Positions 45,630 to 57,770 of a stretch of 64,000 bases of DNA are shown here, in pieces. Within the stretch, counting starts at the first letter, position 1. Every line of letters starts with the position of its first letter. The stretch is from Capitulum mitella (Eukaryota > Arthropoda > Thecostraca > Pollicipedomorpha > Pollicipedidae), in the NCBI GenBank assembly GCA_030062745.1, contig CP099841.1, forward strand, positions 10,479,501 through 10,543,500, in the 5' to 3' direction. The notes under the pieces were generated by a model. It saw nothing but the letters and a program-made list of their open reading frames with translations, was not told where the DNA came from and did no database searches. The translations under genes were made by a program, and so were the position numbers.

Positions 45630-47919
45630 TGTCGGCAGCAGTGTGGCTTAGGTGGGAATGATACTTCAGTCCTCTTAGTGGTCTCGGGGTTCTGGCGACG
45701 ATGCTATTCGACGACTTGCAGCAGGTACTGCTTTTGCCCTTCATCCTTCGTCAGTGCCTTGTTGTATACCTGGATAAGAGTCACAGCTCGTTCGGCGAAG
45801 TCGCTAACTACCGCGATCCCGCACAGGACTTCCTTAGCGTTCGTGAAGCCAGGTGCTGTCTCCCAATCAGCGGGACTGGCGGCAAGGAAGTCCATGTTGA
45901 TGCCGTAGGCTTTCAGGTTTCCCACCGACTTTGCGGCAGTGAAGTCGACGATGATCTTCCTGGGACGAGAACCTCCTTTTCTGCGAGATCCACCTGCGCT
46001 CGCTGGGAGGACTCTCCGATCCCTGTTCCTGGAGTGCCGCGATCGTCCTCGTCTTCATCTCACACGGCACGCCCTCGTCGAAGAACGACACACCAGCCTG
46101 TTCTTCGCTGGGGCACCATAATAGTTGATTGTTATAATAAATCATATGTCGACTATAATGTCATAATGGATAATAGGTGATCGGCAAACTCCTTGGAGAT
46201 CCCCTTCGAAATTTCAGCATTCACATCAGGCTTGGCAGAACGGCCAGGTCGTGCACGGAAGCGCTAACCGCCGATGAAGAACAGAACCATACACTGACGT
46301 GCAAAACAACCATGAAAGAGACGAAGCGCTTGAGTGCTCCCAATTCACTGAGAGTCACGGAGAACTGATGGCAAAGCCAGAAGATCTTGATCCCGCAGAT
46401 TATGCGCCCCATCCATCTGGCGCGATGGAACCATCTATCTGACACGTTGGAGAGCATCCGGCTGGGGAACTTGATTCGCCGTGGAGGCTCTTGACCAAAG
46501 GGGATAATCGAGACCTCAAAGAACCAACGATGATCATTGCTAGGCTGGATTTCGGCGAGCTTCTCACGGCAGAAGGCGACGAAACGATCATTGGAAGGGA
46601 AAAACTCATACAACATAGTCTCGGCCACTGCTGGCTCCAGGTCTTCATACACCATAGGTTCAAACTTGTTCCAATCAATGAGTCTCCATCTCTTCTTGAA
46701 GCTCTTGAACAAGGAGATCGCGGTCCCGAGGACGGACCGAAGCGCGTGGAGAAAGCCGCCTCTGCCACCAGATCGACGATATGATGACGACAAGCAAAGT
46801 GAAAAGGCTGTCACTCAAGCTTCTGATGAAGAAGCGTGTTTGCTCCCACAACTTGTCCAGTATTGCTGGAGGTGGTGTCGAAGCTCATGCCGACGACGTT
46901 GTCCGAAACCTCCCAGTCTTCCAGACAAAGCGCGACAACGTCGGCTGGCGTTGCTCCGGCTCTACTTGCAACTTCCAAACACCGAAGAGCTTGGCGGCAC
47001 TTCTTGGACCGGCTACAATGACAGAGTCGATCCACCTTTTCCTTTCCATCATCAGTAACAGTTTGCCGTCCCAGTGGACCACCAGGTTGGGTGACGCGGA
47101 GAAAGAATGCTAGATTCCGTCCGCAATGGCTTTCCTCTGCGATCTACGTGCGCGCTTGCCCGAGCTTCTGTGATCGCCGGTTCACAGGAGTCGTGGCCGA
47201 GGACCGAAGCCGTCGCCGATAGGAAGTGAATTGCAGAGCGATCATTGAGCTTGGTCCGATCGAGGGCTGCTCCCTGACCAGGAGTGGCGATGTTTTTGGC
47301 TCTCCTGCAGGGCCGCTTCGAAGGCATGGCCAAGGGCTGCGGGTCATCCTGATCTGTCAATTATGTGTTGTCGGTAGGTGAGTATTCCAGCTGGGCAGTT
47401 ACCTCATGCTCGGTCTGCTGTTTAATCTAACGGCGGGCCCTTTAAAGCTTCGGCCTACTGTTGTCGTTGAAGAGCTCGCTCCTCCTTCTCAGAAAGGAAC
47501 TTATCGAATACCGCCATGACGCCTCGGCAACCTGGATCCCTTTGGGCCCAGAGAATGTCTTTATCCTCTTGGTTTTGATGATCTTAATGGTGACGACAAG
47601 GGCAAGGTCAAAAAGATTGTTAAGGTTGTCCCTAAATCCATTCTTCTTGTCAATTTCCGGGCTGAACCTCCAGAATTTGCCTTTGGTACTGGTCAAGCTT
47701 CCTGTTGAGCTTCTTTATCACGTTCCGTTCCGATGCAGTGAGAATACGGGCTTTGTTCCACACCTTCATCATTTCGCGGACGATCTGTGTTTTGACCTAC
47801 CTCTGGGTAAGCCTATCCACACGGTGGGACTGAAAATATTGCTGCAGCACTTCTCCCCGCGAAGGCAGTTCTGAGCACCGGTCAACCAAAATTCGTCTTT
47901 TTTCTCGTGGTGCAGCCAT
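45630..47919 (-). pseudogene. hAT-element transposase, multiply frameshifted
   Basis: From the ATG at 47919 the minus strand holds, in order and in shifting frames: MAAPREKRRILVDR, MKVWNKARILTASE, FRDNLNNLFDLA, KNIATPGQGAALDRTKLNDR, VVHWDGKLL, VVGMSFDTTSSNTG, LFKSFKKRWRLIDWNKFEP, ARWMGRIICGIKIFW and SDFAERAVTLIQVYNKALTK, ending KQYLLQVVE with a stop where the family continues QHRR. I recall this architecture from many uncharacterised arthropod and cnidarian proteins. The D-TTxSNTG block would be the first catalytic Asp of an RNase-H-like fold. Stops and frameshifts rule out function. Confidence 0.85.
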
Positions 47920-48652
47920 AGTGGCACAGACTTCCGTTATAAAAGGTACTTTCTGCATTGACGCAGGTGGTCCTTAAATATCCTGACGTCTAAGAACGTG
48001 CGGGAAATTGCCAGACCGGCACCGTGGGTTGCCGTGGCATGGCAAGGCGTGGTACTTCAAATATATAAGTCATAGTCTGCAAACGATGGGCAGAATATTG
48101 GCGAGATGTTGCGGCAGCTTCGATTCTTCCCTAAATGAGACAGTAGGTTGCTTGTCCGGGATAGTTTCTGTTAATCTAATCTATTCCCAAAATACATTTT
48201 CTCACCGAATTTTGGCCATATGTTTTTCAACACTGCGCAGAAGTGTAAAAGCTGTCCTAACACAGGCAGAACAAACTTCTCCATTTCCAGGTTATCGGCC
48301 CCAAAATAAAAAAGTCACCTCAGACTGAAATATTCGCCTTAGGCCCGCCTCAATGAGCTATCATCAACATTCGTCATTATCTGCAGTCTTGGCCATGCCA
48401 TGTTCGTTAAGCAGATGAAGCATGCTCATGGGATGCTCAAACCCATGCACTAGGAGCAGCAAGATTGACGGTTTTAATACATGACTGATTAATTTTCTGT
48501 TTTCCTCGCGTAAAACTCGGGTTTAACCGCCTAGTTCAATGAAGTGCTACCAATCAGGTACTGGGATTTTAGCAGGGTTTTCGGATCAGGATGATTGGTG
48601 ATGACTACAGCACTGCTGGACTGTTACCGCATTCATATAAACCTTATCTCAC

Positions 48653-48803
48653 CATAGCGAAACCGCCCTGCGCACCAGCTCGCCCTTCAGTTTTCTTGCG
48701 CTTGAACACATCAAAGATGGGTATAATCATTTTTAACGTGCTTACGATGCAATAAAACGCCTTGGCCGCCCACCAGACAATCGCGGCATCGGGTGCTGGC
48801 GTT
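48653..48803 (-). CDS. Possible upstream exon within the hAT element
   Basis: Between an acceptor-like GTAATTAG and a good donor (ATG/GTGAGA) is an open stretch of 50 codons, TPAPDAAIVWWAAKAFYCIV then STLKMIIPIFDVFKRKKTEG, with protein-like composition. It lies upstream of the transposase start on the same strand, so it may be a 5' exon of the element's gene or a captured host exon. I do not recognise it. Confidence 0.25.
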
Positions 48804-49095
48804 CTAATTACGAAATACGCTCGCCAGCGGTCACTAGGTGTTCCTGCAATACGTATTATAAAGTGATGCTTCTAAGTGTGCTCCCACATTACTCAGTGAT
48901 TCAACACATCCTTCGTTGATAACACGCTGCTTTGCGAGCGCAGCGCTTTATGGAATACCTTCCTGGGTACGCTAGTACACCTGGCTGTTTTTTTCCTTGC
49001 ATGGGCAAAGGGTCTTCACTGGGGGGGCAAAGTGCCCGACTGGGGGGGCATTTGCCCCCCCAGTTAACATGTTAAAATAGGCCCTTGCGTTAAAC

Positions 49096-50007
49096 GGAGA
49101 ACACTTTCTTAAACTGTTTCATGACTCATTTTATTTTCATCCAAACGGTCATTAACAAATGACTAGAAGTCCAAGCTATACTTCCTGCATCAACAAACAA
49201 CAGACGAACCCAAGAGAAACCAAGGCAGTAACGTAGCTAAGGTGGAGCAAAAGGGGCAATGTCCTCCTCCCCAAGGCCAACCGGCCTCCCTCCCACGGCA
49301 GCCGAGCGGCCCCCTGATGCCGAAGGCCCCAATGCTCTTCAGTTTGCAAAACAGATGATTAAAGCAAAACAAAAATATCTTAAGCATCAGAGAACGATTA
49401 TGAACCTAAAAACGTATTCCGAATACACAAAAGGGCTTTGGGTACTATAAAAAGGGGACCGTGGTCTGATGAGTGTGCTGGGGCTCCTGCTAGCTCGTAG
49501 TGGAGGTTCACGGCCTGTCTGGAAAGTGCCCTAATTTCAACCACATAAGCCTCGATTCGTTGTGAAAGCTCCCGAACCTATTCTGATTTATCCCCTCTCC
49601 CTCCCCCTAGACGAAATCCTGGCTTATATTAAAGTTTACGTATGGCTTTAGAGTTCGGTTATCTAAAATCCTTGAAATTTCAGTGCTTTCTAAATTTCCC
49701 TAAATCATAGAAGTTTTCTTTTAAAAGTCTTTGGTTTATGCGGACTGTATAAGGCTACCAGATGCCTTCAACTCTAGTTCCCAGAGTCGGCACCGAAGGG
49801 AATCGGACAAAGACGTCTGACAGCCCATTAACGCCTCAAGTACATTAATCGTGCCGCAGTGTAGCTAGGCAAATCATATCCGTAGTGTTAAAGGATACTT
49901 CCTTCTAACCTTAAAATACCTTACCCCGTGGAAACTTCTAAGTTCTTGCATCCGCCTTGCATCAGCCAGTTCTTTGAATTTCGTGCGATCTCACGCTCGT
50001 TCATTGG
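49096..50007. other. Intron 4 between hAT and TTAA-2 elements
   Basis: No repeat termini or coding signal seen. Confidence 0.45.
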
Positions 50008-51243
50008 TTAACCCGAGCACGACCGTCGGTCCGTCCCGAACATCGGCGACTGGGGGGGACATTTGACTGCCCCCCCTCTAACTCACGAACGGTTGGTCGC
50101 ACGATAAAAATAAGCATACCGTTGGAAAGCTTGTGACGAGTAGAGCTCGAAACTGGTCTCATTTTTAGTTTTAGATAATATGTAAGCCAATTTACGCCCT
50201 ATATATGTTTTCTCATAGCCGACAGCATGAGACCGAGAAATGGCCTCAATCTCAAGGGTTGTGACTAATAACGCATAGGTAAAGGCACCAGCGCACAAGT
50301 AAATGTCCGCGGATGCCGATACACGTCTAATTTCCTCAGATTTGTTCAATATATACGCCGAAACGTTGAATTAAAGACGCCATAATTCTCCCGTCAGCCG
50401 TCAGTGTGCGCCGCTGCCGTTTGCGGTACCAAATTGACGGGAACTAATTTTAGCGTTCCTTTGTTTTCGCGAAAAAAGACAATCTATGTCAATTTTATTG
50501 ATCTTTGTGGTTCTTGTGATGGTTTCTCATGCTTAAATTTTGGAAAAATTGATTAGTTGCCAATCTACAAAGTTGGCGGAGCTTTATTGGCGAGAGCCTG
50601 TTTATTTCCAAAATATGCTACTTTTCAAACTTTTTGAGGTTCCTAGTATTAATTACGTCTGTGCAAGCTAGTTCTGCCATTTTCTGCCCATTCTGAGTAA
50701 TCCATCGTCGATTTTGACAGTGGTACATTTTGGCCCACTACATTTATTCGTGACCTGACCTCAGATCAATGGCTGGAAGTCACTGATACTTTGCCCAATG
50801 ACGGTAACTAGATGTCTGCTTCACTCCACACCAAAAATGTTATGGAATATTCCGTCAATTTCCGAAAAAACGGCGATATGTCTTAAAAATGGGCTTGACC
50901 TTAGGTCAATGATCCTGAAAATTCCGAAAAATCTCAGATAGCAGATTTGTTGCATCTATCATGATCACTAATCCTTGAAAGTATTATTGAGATGTCTTGT
51001 TTTGCGAAAAAGTCAGAGGGCGCTAAACGTTTTTTGACATAGGTCCGTTTGACCTGACCTAGGTCAGGCACCTGACGTGACCTGAGGACAAAATTTTGAC
51101 ACGAAGTTGTCGCGAAATGCGAAGAAAATTGATGGAGCCAAACGTACACAAAGTTTCGTGACTCTGTATTTGTTGGTTCTCTCGCAATCCCAGAAAAACC
51201 TCAGTGGGGGCAGTCAACTGCCCCCCAGTCGGGGATGGGTTAA
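50008..51243. mobile_element. TTAA-2 element, intact ends
   Basis: TTAA (50008-50011) CCCGAGCACGACCG at the left and CAGTCGGGGATGGG TTAA (51240-51243) at the right. It carries a hairpin GGGGGCAG-TCAA-CTGCCCCC near 51205. This copy supplies the uninterrupted sequence (GCATAGGTAAAGGCACC) that defines the Tc1 insertion site. Confidence 0.95.
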
Positions 51244-51841
51244 AGGCTAGTCTTTCCAGGATATTCGGATTGCAAAACGTCTCCTGACTGGTTGTATATG
51301 ATATCATAATTGCACCATCCTCTTTCATCACTTCCTTTCGTAGGTAGTATATAAGCTGGGCCGGTTTTCGTTTAGTATCTCTTTTGGTTTAACATGTGGA
51401 GAACATCGTGACGCTCGTGACGCAATGAAGTGCTAGTGCTGTGGGTTGTCAGTCTTTGACGTCAAGATTATCCGTGGTGAAAGTGGAAGCTCTATGTCTC
51501 TGACGAATAAACGAAGAACTAGTAAGGTGACTTTGTGAAAAGAGAAATATTGAAGAAGAGCAATATTGGCACAGACGAAGTCGGCAATAGTCAAACCATC
51601 ACGCCAAACAAAAAACTCTCCTACATGGCTACGCCTCTGAGCCAAGGCATACGCTTCCCGAACCCTTCAGACAGACATTGTGACAGGAATTAAGATACTG
51701 AAGCCCGGCCCGGGATGGAATCTCTGTGTGCAAAGTTCTTTTTGTTCTAGCACGTCTTCGCCTGTACTGAACAGGTCGCATTTTGTCGCATTGATTGCTG
51801 ATTTCGTTGGTAACATAAACGGGTACTTTCATACGGTGTCA
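51244..51841. other. Short spacer between two TTAA-2 elements
   Basis: No feature recognised. Confidence 0.45.
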
Positions 51842-53079
51842 ATAACCCGCCCCCGAATGAGCGGGGGGCAGTTGACCGCCCCCCTCATGAGGTTTTCTGG
51901 GATGGCGAGAGAACGAACAAACACAGAGTCACGAAACTTTGTGTACCTTTTGCTTTATCATTTTTACACCTTGTGTCGAAGTTGTGACCTCAGGTCAACT
52001 CAGGTGCCTGACCTAGGTCAGATCAAACGGGCCTATGTCCAAAAATGTTTAGCGCCCTCTAACCTTTTCCGAAACCAAGATATCCCAATAACACTTTCAG
52101 CCATCAGTGATCTTCATAGACGCAACAGATCTGCTATCTCAGCTTTTCCGGAATTTTCCGGAAAAGCTTTTTTTTCATTGACCTAAGGTGAAGCCCATTT
52201 CCAAGAAATGTCGTCGTTTTTTCGGAAATTGACGGGATATTTCATAACATTTTTAGTGTGGAGTGAAGCAGATATCCAGTTACCGTCATTGGCCAAAGTA
52301 TCAATGACTTTCAGCCATTGACCTGAGGTCAGGTCACGAATAACTGTTGTGAGCCAAGATGTACCATCGTCAAAATCAGCGATGAATAACCCAGAATGGG
52401 TAGAAAATGACAGAACTGGCTTGCACGGACGTAAGTAATACCAAGAACCTCGAAAAGTTTTAAAAAATTGCATACTTTGGAAAAAAACAGGCTCTCACGA
52501 ATAAAGCTCCGCCAATTACATAGATTCGCAACTAATGATTTTTTTCCCAAATTTAAGCATGAAAAAGCATCACGAGAACCACTAAGATCAATAAAATTGA
52601 CATGGACAGGCGTTTTGGGCAAAAAAAGGAACGCTAAAATTAGTTCCGGTTAATTTCTTATTCCGTACGGCTGCGGAGCACGCCGACAGCCGGCGCAGAA
52701 ATTGCTGTGTCTTTAATTCAACGTTTTGGCGTATATATTGAACAAATCCGAGAAATTAGGTGCGTATCGGCATTTGCGGACCTTTACTTGTGCGCTGGTG
52801 CCTTTACCTATGCGTTATTAGTCACAGTCCTTGAGATTCAGGCCCTTTCTCGGTCTGATGCAGTCGGCTATGAGACAACATATATAGGGCCTAAATTGCC
52901 TACATGTTATCTAAAACCAAAAATGAGACCAGTTGCGAGCTCTACTCGTCACAAGCTTTCCAACGGTATGCTCATTTTTATCGTACGACCAACCGTTCGT
53001 GAGTTAGAGGGGGAGGCCAACTGCCCCCCCGCCCCAGTCGGGCATGATCGTAACCGACCGATGGTCGTGCGCGGGTTAA
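51842..53079. mobile_element. TTAA-2 element
   Basis: ATAA-CCCGCCCCCGAATGAG at the left, GTCGTGCGCGGG-TTAA (53076-53079) at the right, 1.24 kb, opposite orientation to the copy at 50008. Confidence 0.93.
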
Positions 53080-53751
53080 TTCAAGCAGTTGCATCGGTTT
53101 AAAAGCACCATGTAATGGCCTAAAAACTATTTTTGTAACTTGGACGTCATTTGGGACTCGAGGCCTAAGGAGGACAAGGCTTAAGCTGATGTGGTGAAAC
53201 CGTGTCCTTGACAGTCCCCTTTTTCATGTCCCTGGCGACATTTTACGTGGCGTATGGGACATATTAAACGAATAAAGTAACACGATTCGTATTTTTTTAA
53301 GTCTTAAGTTACTAGAACAAACAAAAAAATATTCAACATTGGTTTTGATGCAGTGACAAGAAAACATTCCTCCATTTCTAGTCCCTGTGAAAACCGATGC
53401 AGCCAGGGTAGAAAAATTGCTCATCGTTTCTGCAATAACTTACGTTCAAGCTAGAGTGTCAAAGATGAGATTTATGCGTCAGTGGTTTTATTTCCGTATC
53501 CTTGGCGTAAAATAGCCTCCGTCCGTCTCAGTTTATATCAAGGTCTTGGCATCCCCTGGCATCGGAGACACGGTCATGTCTATCTCTGCTCAACAATATC
53601 CACCCTTGACAAATTGTGTCTCCAGATACGGCCCTTTTGTGTGCTCAATATATCGAAAAAGGTTGCATTTTGCATGTGTGTGAATAAGTACAAGATGAAC
53701 GATACACAGGAGACGAAAACTGAGCAGCGGTCGTTGCGGGTGTATACGTAC

Positions 53752-53906
53752 AGAGCATGAACGGTAGATTGAAGAATCCACACGACACAGTGGCGACCAG
53801 GAAGCGGAGAGTGGTGTACACGGCGTAAGTCGGGGAGAACGCCGCGGCTGTGCTCAGGACTGCCGCCAGCACAGCACCCCCGACCAGCGCCAGCACCCTG
53901 CCGAAC
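53752..53906 (-). CDS. SLC22-like right gene, exon 4 (TM3-TM4)
   Basis: The acceptor GCTGCTCCAG is followed by G, completing Arg, then FGRVLALVGGAVLAAVLSTA, AAFSPTYAVYTTLRFLVATV and SCGFFNLPFML plus T. With exon 3 it forms GIAADRFGR, the major facilitator loop motif between TM2 and TM3, here followed by Val where Arg or Lys is usual. Donor GTACGT. Confidence 0.94.
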
Positions 53907-54868
53907 CTGGAGCAGCGGCCACCATCAGTCTGTGGCCAGCTGACTCAGCCACCCGTGGAACAAGACTCGCAAAGCGAGGGTCCACTCAGCATCAGCTTCG
54001 TGACAGACGCAATGTTTCCAGCTCCATGACTTTAAGACTTTTTGAAGTTTAAGACTGCAGTTCGTAATGGGTATTGCAAGCGACAAACCCGCCGGCCAAG
54101 TCGACCAAAGTATGGAGAGCTTTTCACCGGTCTGCGTGCCGTCAAGGATCTACTCGCAGCAATGACTCATATATAATAGGGGCGGATTTTTTGGCTTTGG
54201 AAAATTCAGTCATCCGCCGGACGTTCTCATTGCCTAATCACACAAATAGATATCTTTTTGATTGCAGTGGCGGTAACCGGCTTGAGCCAAAAGTGCTTTC
54301 CACTCGGATTGGTTGTATTTGCGACACGAGCAGTGTTGCGACTTCATCGTAGTAATGACATTACATTTGAACAATAAGTTCAAAGTAAGTTCCTGCACAC
54401 AAAACAGTTCATGGTACAAAAAATGCCTAAAAACGTCACTGACCTTTCTGTTGAGCCAGATAACCAGACATCTAGGCACAAAGATACAACGGGAGCTCTT
54501 TGGTAAGGCGCTGAACAGCCGTAGGGCATCTTATGAAAAGAAGGTAAGGACAGGGATACGGAGAAAATCCATCGCACATCATAGTGGCCATTCCAGTTTG
54601 TGTTCGATGCAATGAGTCAAACTGGAGGAAAAAACGTGAACGATGTTGAAAAGAAAAGAACAACTAGGTACCGAAATAAAGCGCGAAGGGATTTAGGAGC
54701 CACGCATTAAAGCATGCAAAAACTCGACTCGGTTGCTGGAAGCAAACATTCATGCACACGGCGTTATGTCGTTTCTGTCTGTGTCTTATGCCTCTTATTT
54801 TTATCATTCTTATGTCTCTGCGGCTAATGATGGCGCCACCGTCACAACGGAAGGAAGCGAAAATGTGT
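53907..54868. other. Intron 3 of the right SLC22 gene, left part
   Basis: No repeat termini. Short overlapping frames only. Confidence 0.45.
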
Positions 54869-55913
54869 TTAACCCGTCACCCATTGGGGGGGCAGTTGAC
54901 TGCCCCCTGAGGTTTTCCTCGGATTGCGAGAGAACGAATGAACACAGAACCACGAAAGTTTGAGTACCTTTTGCTTCATCAATTTTACATCTCGTGTGAA
55001 AATTTTGACCTCAGGTCAGGCCAGATGCCTGACCTACGTCAGGTCAAACGGACCTATGTCAAAAAAGTTTAGCGCCCTCTAACTTTTTCGCAAAACAAGA
55101 TATCTCAATAAAACTTTCAGGGATTAGTGGTCGTGATAGATGTAAGAAATCTGCTATCTCAGATTTTACGGAATTTTCCGGGTCATTGAGTTAAGGTCAA
55201 GCCCATTTTTAAGACATATCGCCGTTTTTTCGGAAATTGACGGAATATTCCATAACATTTTTAGTGTGGAGTGAAGCAGACATCTAGTTACCGTCATTGG
55301 GCAAAGTATCAATGACTTCCAGCCATTGACCTGAGGTCAGGTCACCAATAACTGTAGTGAGCCAAAATGTACCACCGTCAAAACTGACCATGAATTACTC
55401 AGAATGGGTAGAAAATGGCAGAACTAGCTTGCACAGACGTTAGTAATACCAGGAACCTCAAAAAGTTTGAAAAAATACCATATTTTGGAAATAAACAGGC
55501 TCTCGCAAATAAAGCTCTGCCAATTTTGTAGGTTGGTAACTAATGAATTTCCCAAAATTTAAGCATGAGAAACCATCACAGGAACCACAAAGATCAATAA
55601 AACTGCCCTGGTGGCTTTACCTATGCGCTATTAGTTACAGCCCTTGAGATTCAGGCCATTTCTCGGTCTCATGCAGTCGGCTATGAGAAAACATATATAG
55701 GTCGTAAATTGGCTTACATATTATCAAAAATTAAAAATGGTACCAGTTTCGAGCTCTACTCGTCTCTACTCGTTTCGAGCTCTACAAGCTTTCCAACGGT
55801 GTGCTTATTTTTATTGTGCGACTAACCATTCGTGAGTTAGAGGGGGCAGCCAACTGCCCCCCCCCCCCTAGTCGCCCGTGTTCGAGACGGACCGACGGTC
55901 GTGCGCGGATTAA
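54869..55913. mobile_element. TTAA-2 element with internal deletion
   Basis: TTAA (54869-54872) CCCGTCACCCATTGGGG at the left; GTCGTGCGCGGA-TTAA (55910-55913) at the right. About 190 bases are missing near 55600 compared with 51842-53079, and a short CGAGCTCTACTCGT repeat is present near 55750. Hairpin GGGGGCAG-TTGA-CTGCCCCC near 54888. Confidence 0.92.
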
Positions 55914-56362
55914 CTTCTACGAGCAATTATCGGCAAATTGCTAAGTTAAATGAACAGGCAGGCACTAGCAGAACGAAACAAAATTTCTTGTCGCCTCCAT
56001 CACCTCCAGCATCATAATATTGCAGATTCAGTAGGTTCTAAAAAGTTTTATAAGATAACGAGACAAGTCCTGTGAAATAAATCGTTCCTGAGCTCAGCTC
56101 TAAACAATAATTATAAGGAATAAATGAATAAATAAAACAAAGAAATATAAAAATGAACAACAGGCAGAAATATATGGAAAGCTTTTATTTGTTGGCGTGC
56201 CATCATGAAAGTGAAATTATTTCCCCTTTATACCTAGCCAAAACAAATGAAACAACTGCATCATACAACCCGTGAGTCCATTGAAGGTAATGTTTAAACT
56301 ATGTGCATGGCAGAATCCTTCCTGATCGAAACAAGAAGTTACTTCTGGTTGGCAGCACTGAC

Positions 56363-56466
56363 CTGTCTGCGGCGATTCCTGTCAGCACGGAACCAACTGC
56401 TACACCGACAAAGAAGAGGCTGTTACCCAGCGGCTGCAGATGCTCTCTGTCACATACCAGATCAAA
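56363..56466 (-). CDS. SLC22-like right gene, exon 3 (TM2, DLVCDR motif)
   Basis: The acceptor TCGTTTCAG is followed by FDLVCDREHLQPLGNSLFFV, GVAVGSVLTGIAAD and AG. It differs from 360-463 at three bases, one of which changes Val to Ile. Donor GTCAGT, and the split Arg is completed by exon 4 (53906). Confidence 0.95.
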
Positions 56467-56605
56467 CTGAAACGACAACGCCGAGCTTATCGTGCTGCCG
56501 ACGACATATTGTGAACACCCATTAATGCAGAACACAATTCTTCTGAGCCATGTTGGAACATGGGCTGACGACGATATGGGGATCTGGTGCGGCACCTCAA
56601 AAACG

Positions 56606-57770
56606 TTGCCCCACGCCCGACTGGCGGTTGGCGCCGTTCATACTCGAATCGAGGGCAGGGCGGTTGACCGCCCCCATGTAACTCACGAATGGCTGGTCGC
56701 ACGATAAATATAAGCACACCGCTGGAAAGCTCGTGACAAGTAGGGCTGAAAATTGGTCTCATTTGAAGTTCTTGATAATACGTAACCCATTTACGCCCTA
56801 TATATTTTCTCACAGCCGACTGCATGAAACCGAGAGGTGGTCTGGATCTCAAGGGCTGTGATTAATAAAGTCTAAGTGAAGGTAAATGCCCGAACACGTA
56901 AATGCCCGAAAAAGGCCGATACACGCTTAATTTCTCCGTTTTGTTTAATATATATGCCGAAACGTAGAGGTACAGACACGGCGATTTTCGCATCGACTGA
57001 CAGCGGGCGCCATAGCCGAACTCGATATGAAATTAACGGGGACTAATTCTGGCGTTTCTTCATTTTCGCGACATACGCCTTTCCATGTCACATCCCTTTG
57101 TCTTGGTGGTTGCTTGCAACAGTTTATCATGCTTCAATTTTGGAAAAAATAATTAGGTATCAATCCACACAATTGGCGGGGCTTTATTTGGGATAGTCTG
57201 TTTACTTCCAAAATAGGCGTTTTTTAACTTTTTGAATTTATTGACAATACTAGCAACTGTGCGAGCCAATTCTGCCCCTTTCAATCAGTTCTGAGCAATT
57301 CATCGCCGATTTTGGCGGTGGTGCGTTTCGGCTCATGGTAGTTGTTCGTGACCTGACGTAAGGCCAATGGCTGGAAGTCATTGATACTTTGTCCATTGAC
57401 GGTAAATGGATGCCTGCATCGTCCCACGCCAAAACTGTTAAATTCGTCGAATTCCGAGAAATCGATGACATGTTTAAGAAATGGGGCTGACCTTAGGCCA
57501 ATAAACGAAAGAAATAAAAAAAATCTGAGATGTCTAGTGTGATATCATATTTCCGGAAAAATTGCATAGCGCTAAATTTTTGGGATATAGGTCCACTTGA
57601 CCTAACCTAGATCAACCATCTGACTTGACCTGAGGTCAAAAAGTTGACACAAGGTGTAAAAATAGTCAAATAAAGGACACCCAAAGTTTCGTCGCGCTAC
57701 GTTTGTTCGTTCTCTCGCAGTCTTGGAAAAACCTCAGGGGGAGGTCAGCGCTCCGGTCGGGGTGAGTTAA
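56606..57770. mobile_element. TTAA-2 element shared by both duplicate copies
   Basis: TTGC-CCCACGCCCGACTGG at the left; GGTCGGGGTGAG-TTAA (57767-57770) at the right. It is orthologous to the outer element at 603-4082 and shows the state before that copy acquired its second body. Confidence 0.85.

Larger units (their letters stand above)
44927..49087 (-). mobile_element. hAT-type DNA transposon, 4161 bp, decayed
   Basis: An exact 8-bp target duplication CGTTAAAC is at 44919-44926 and 49088-49095. The ends are CAGGGCCTATTTTAA at the left and the complement of CAAGGGCCTATTTTAA at the right (one-base indel). An 8-bp duplication and CAGGG ends are the hAT signature. Just inside the right end are G-run/C-run hairpins (CGACTGGGGGGGCATTTGCC). 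It carries a broken transposase gene (45630-47919) and long TA microsatellites (45039-45067, 45116-45200). It lies in intron 4 of the right SLC22 gene. Confidence 0.93.

Noticed and set aside
46491..47113. Plus-strand open frames up to 173 codons
   Set aside because: Antisense shadows of the hAT transposase relic on the minus strand.
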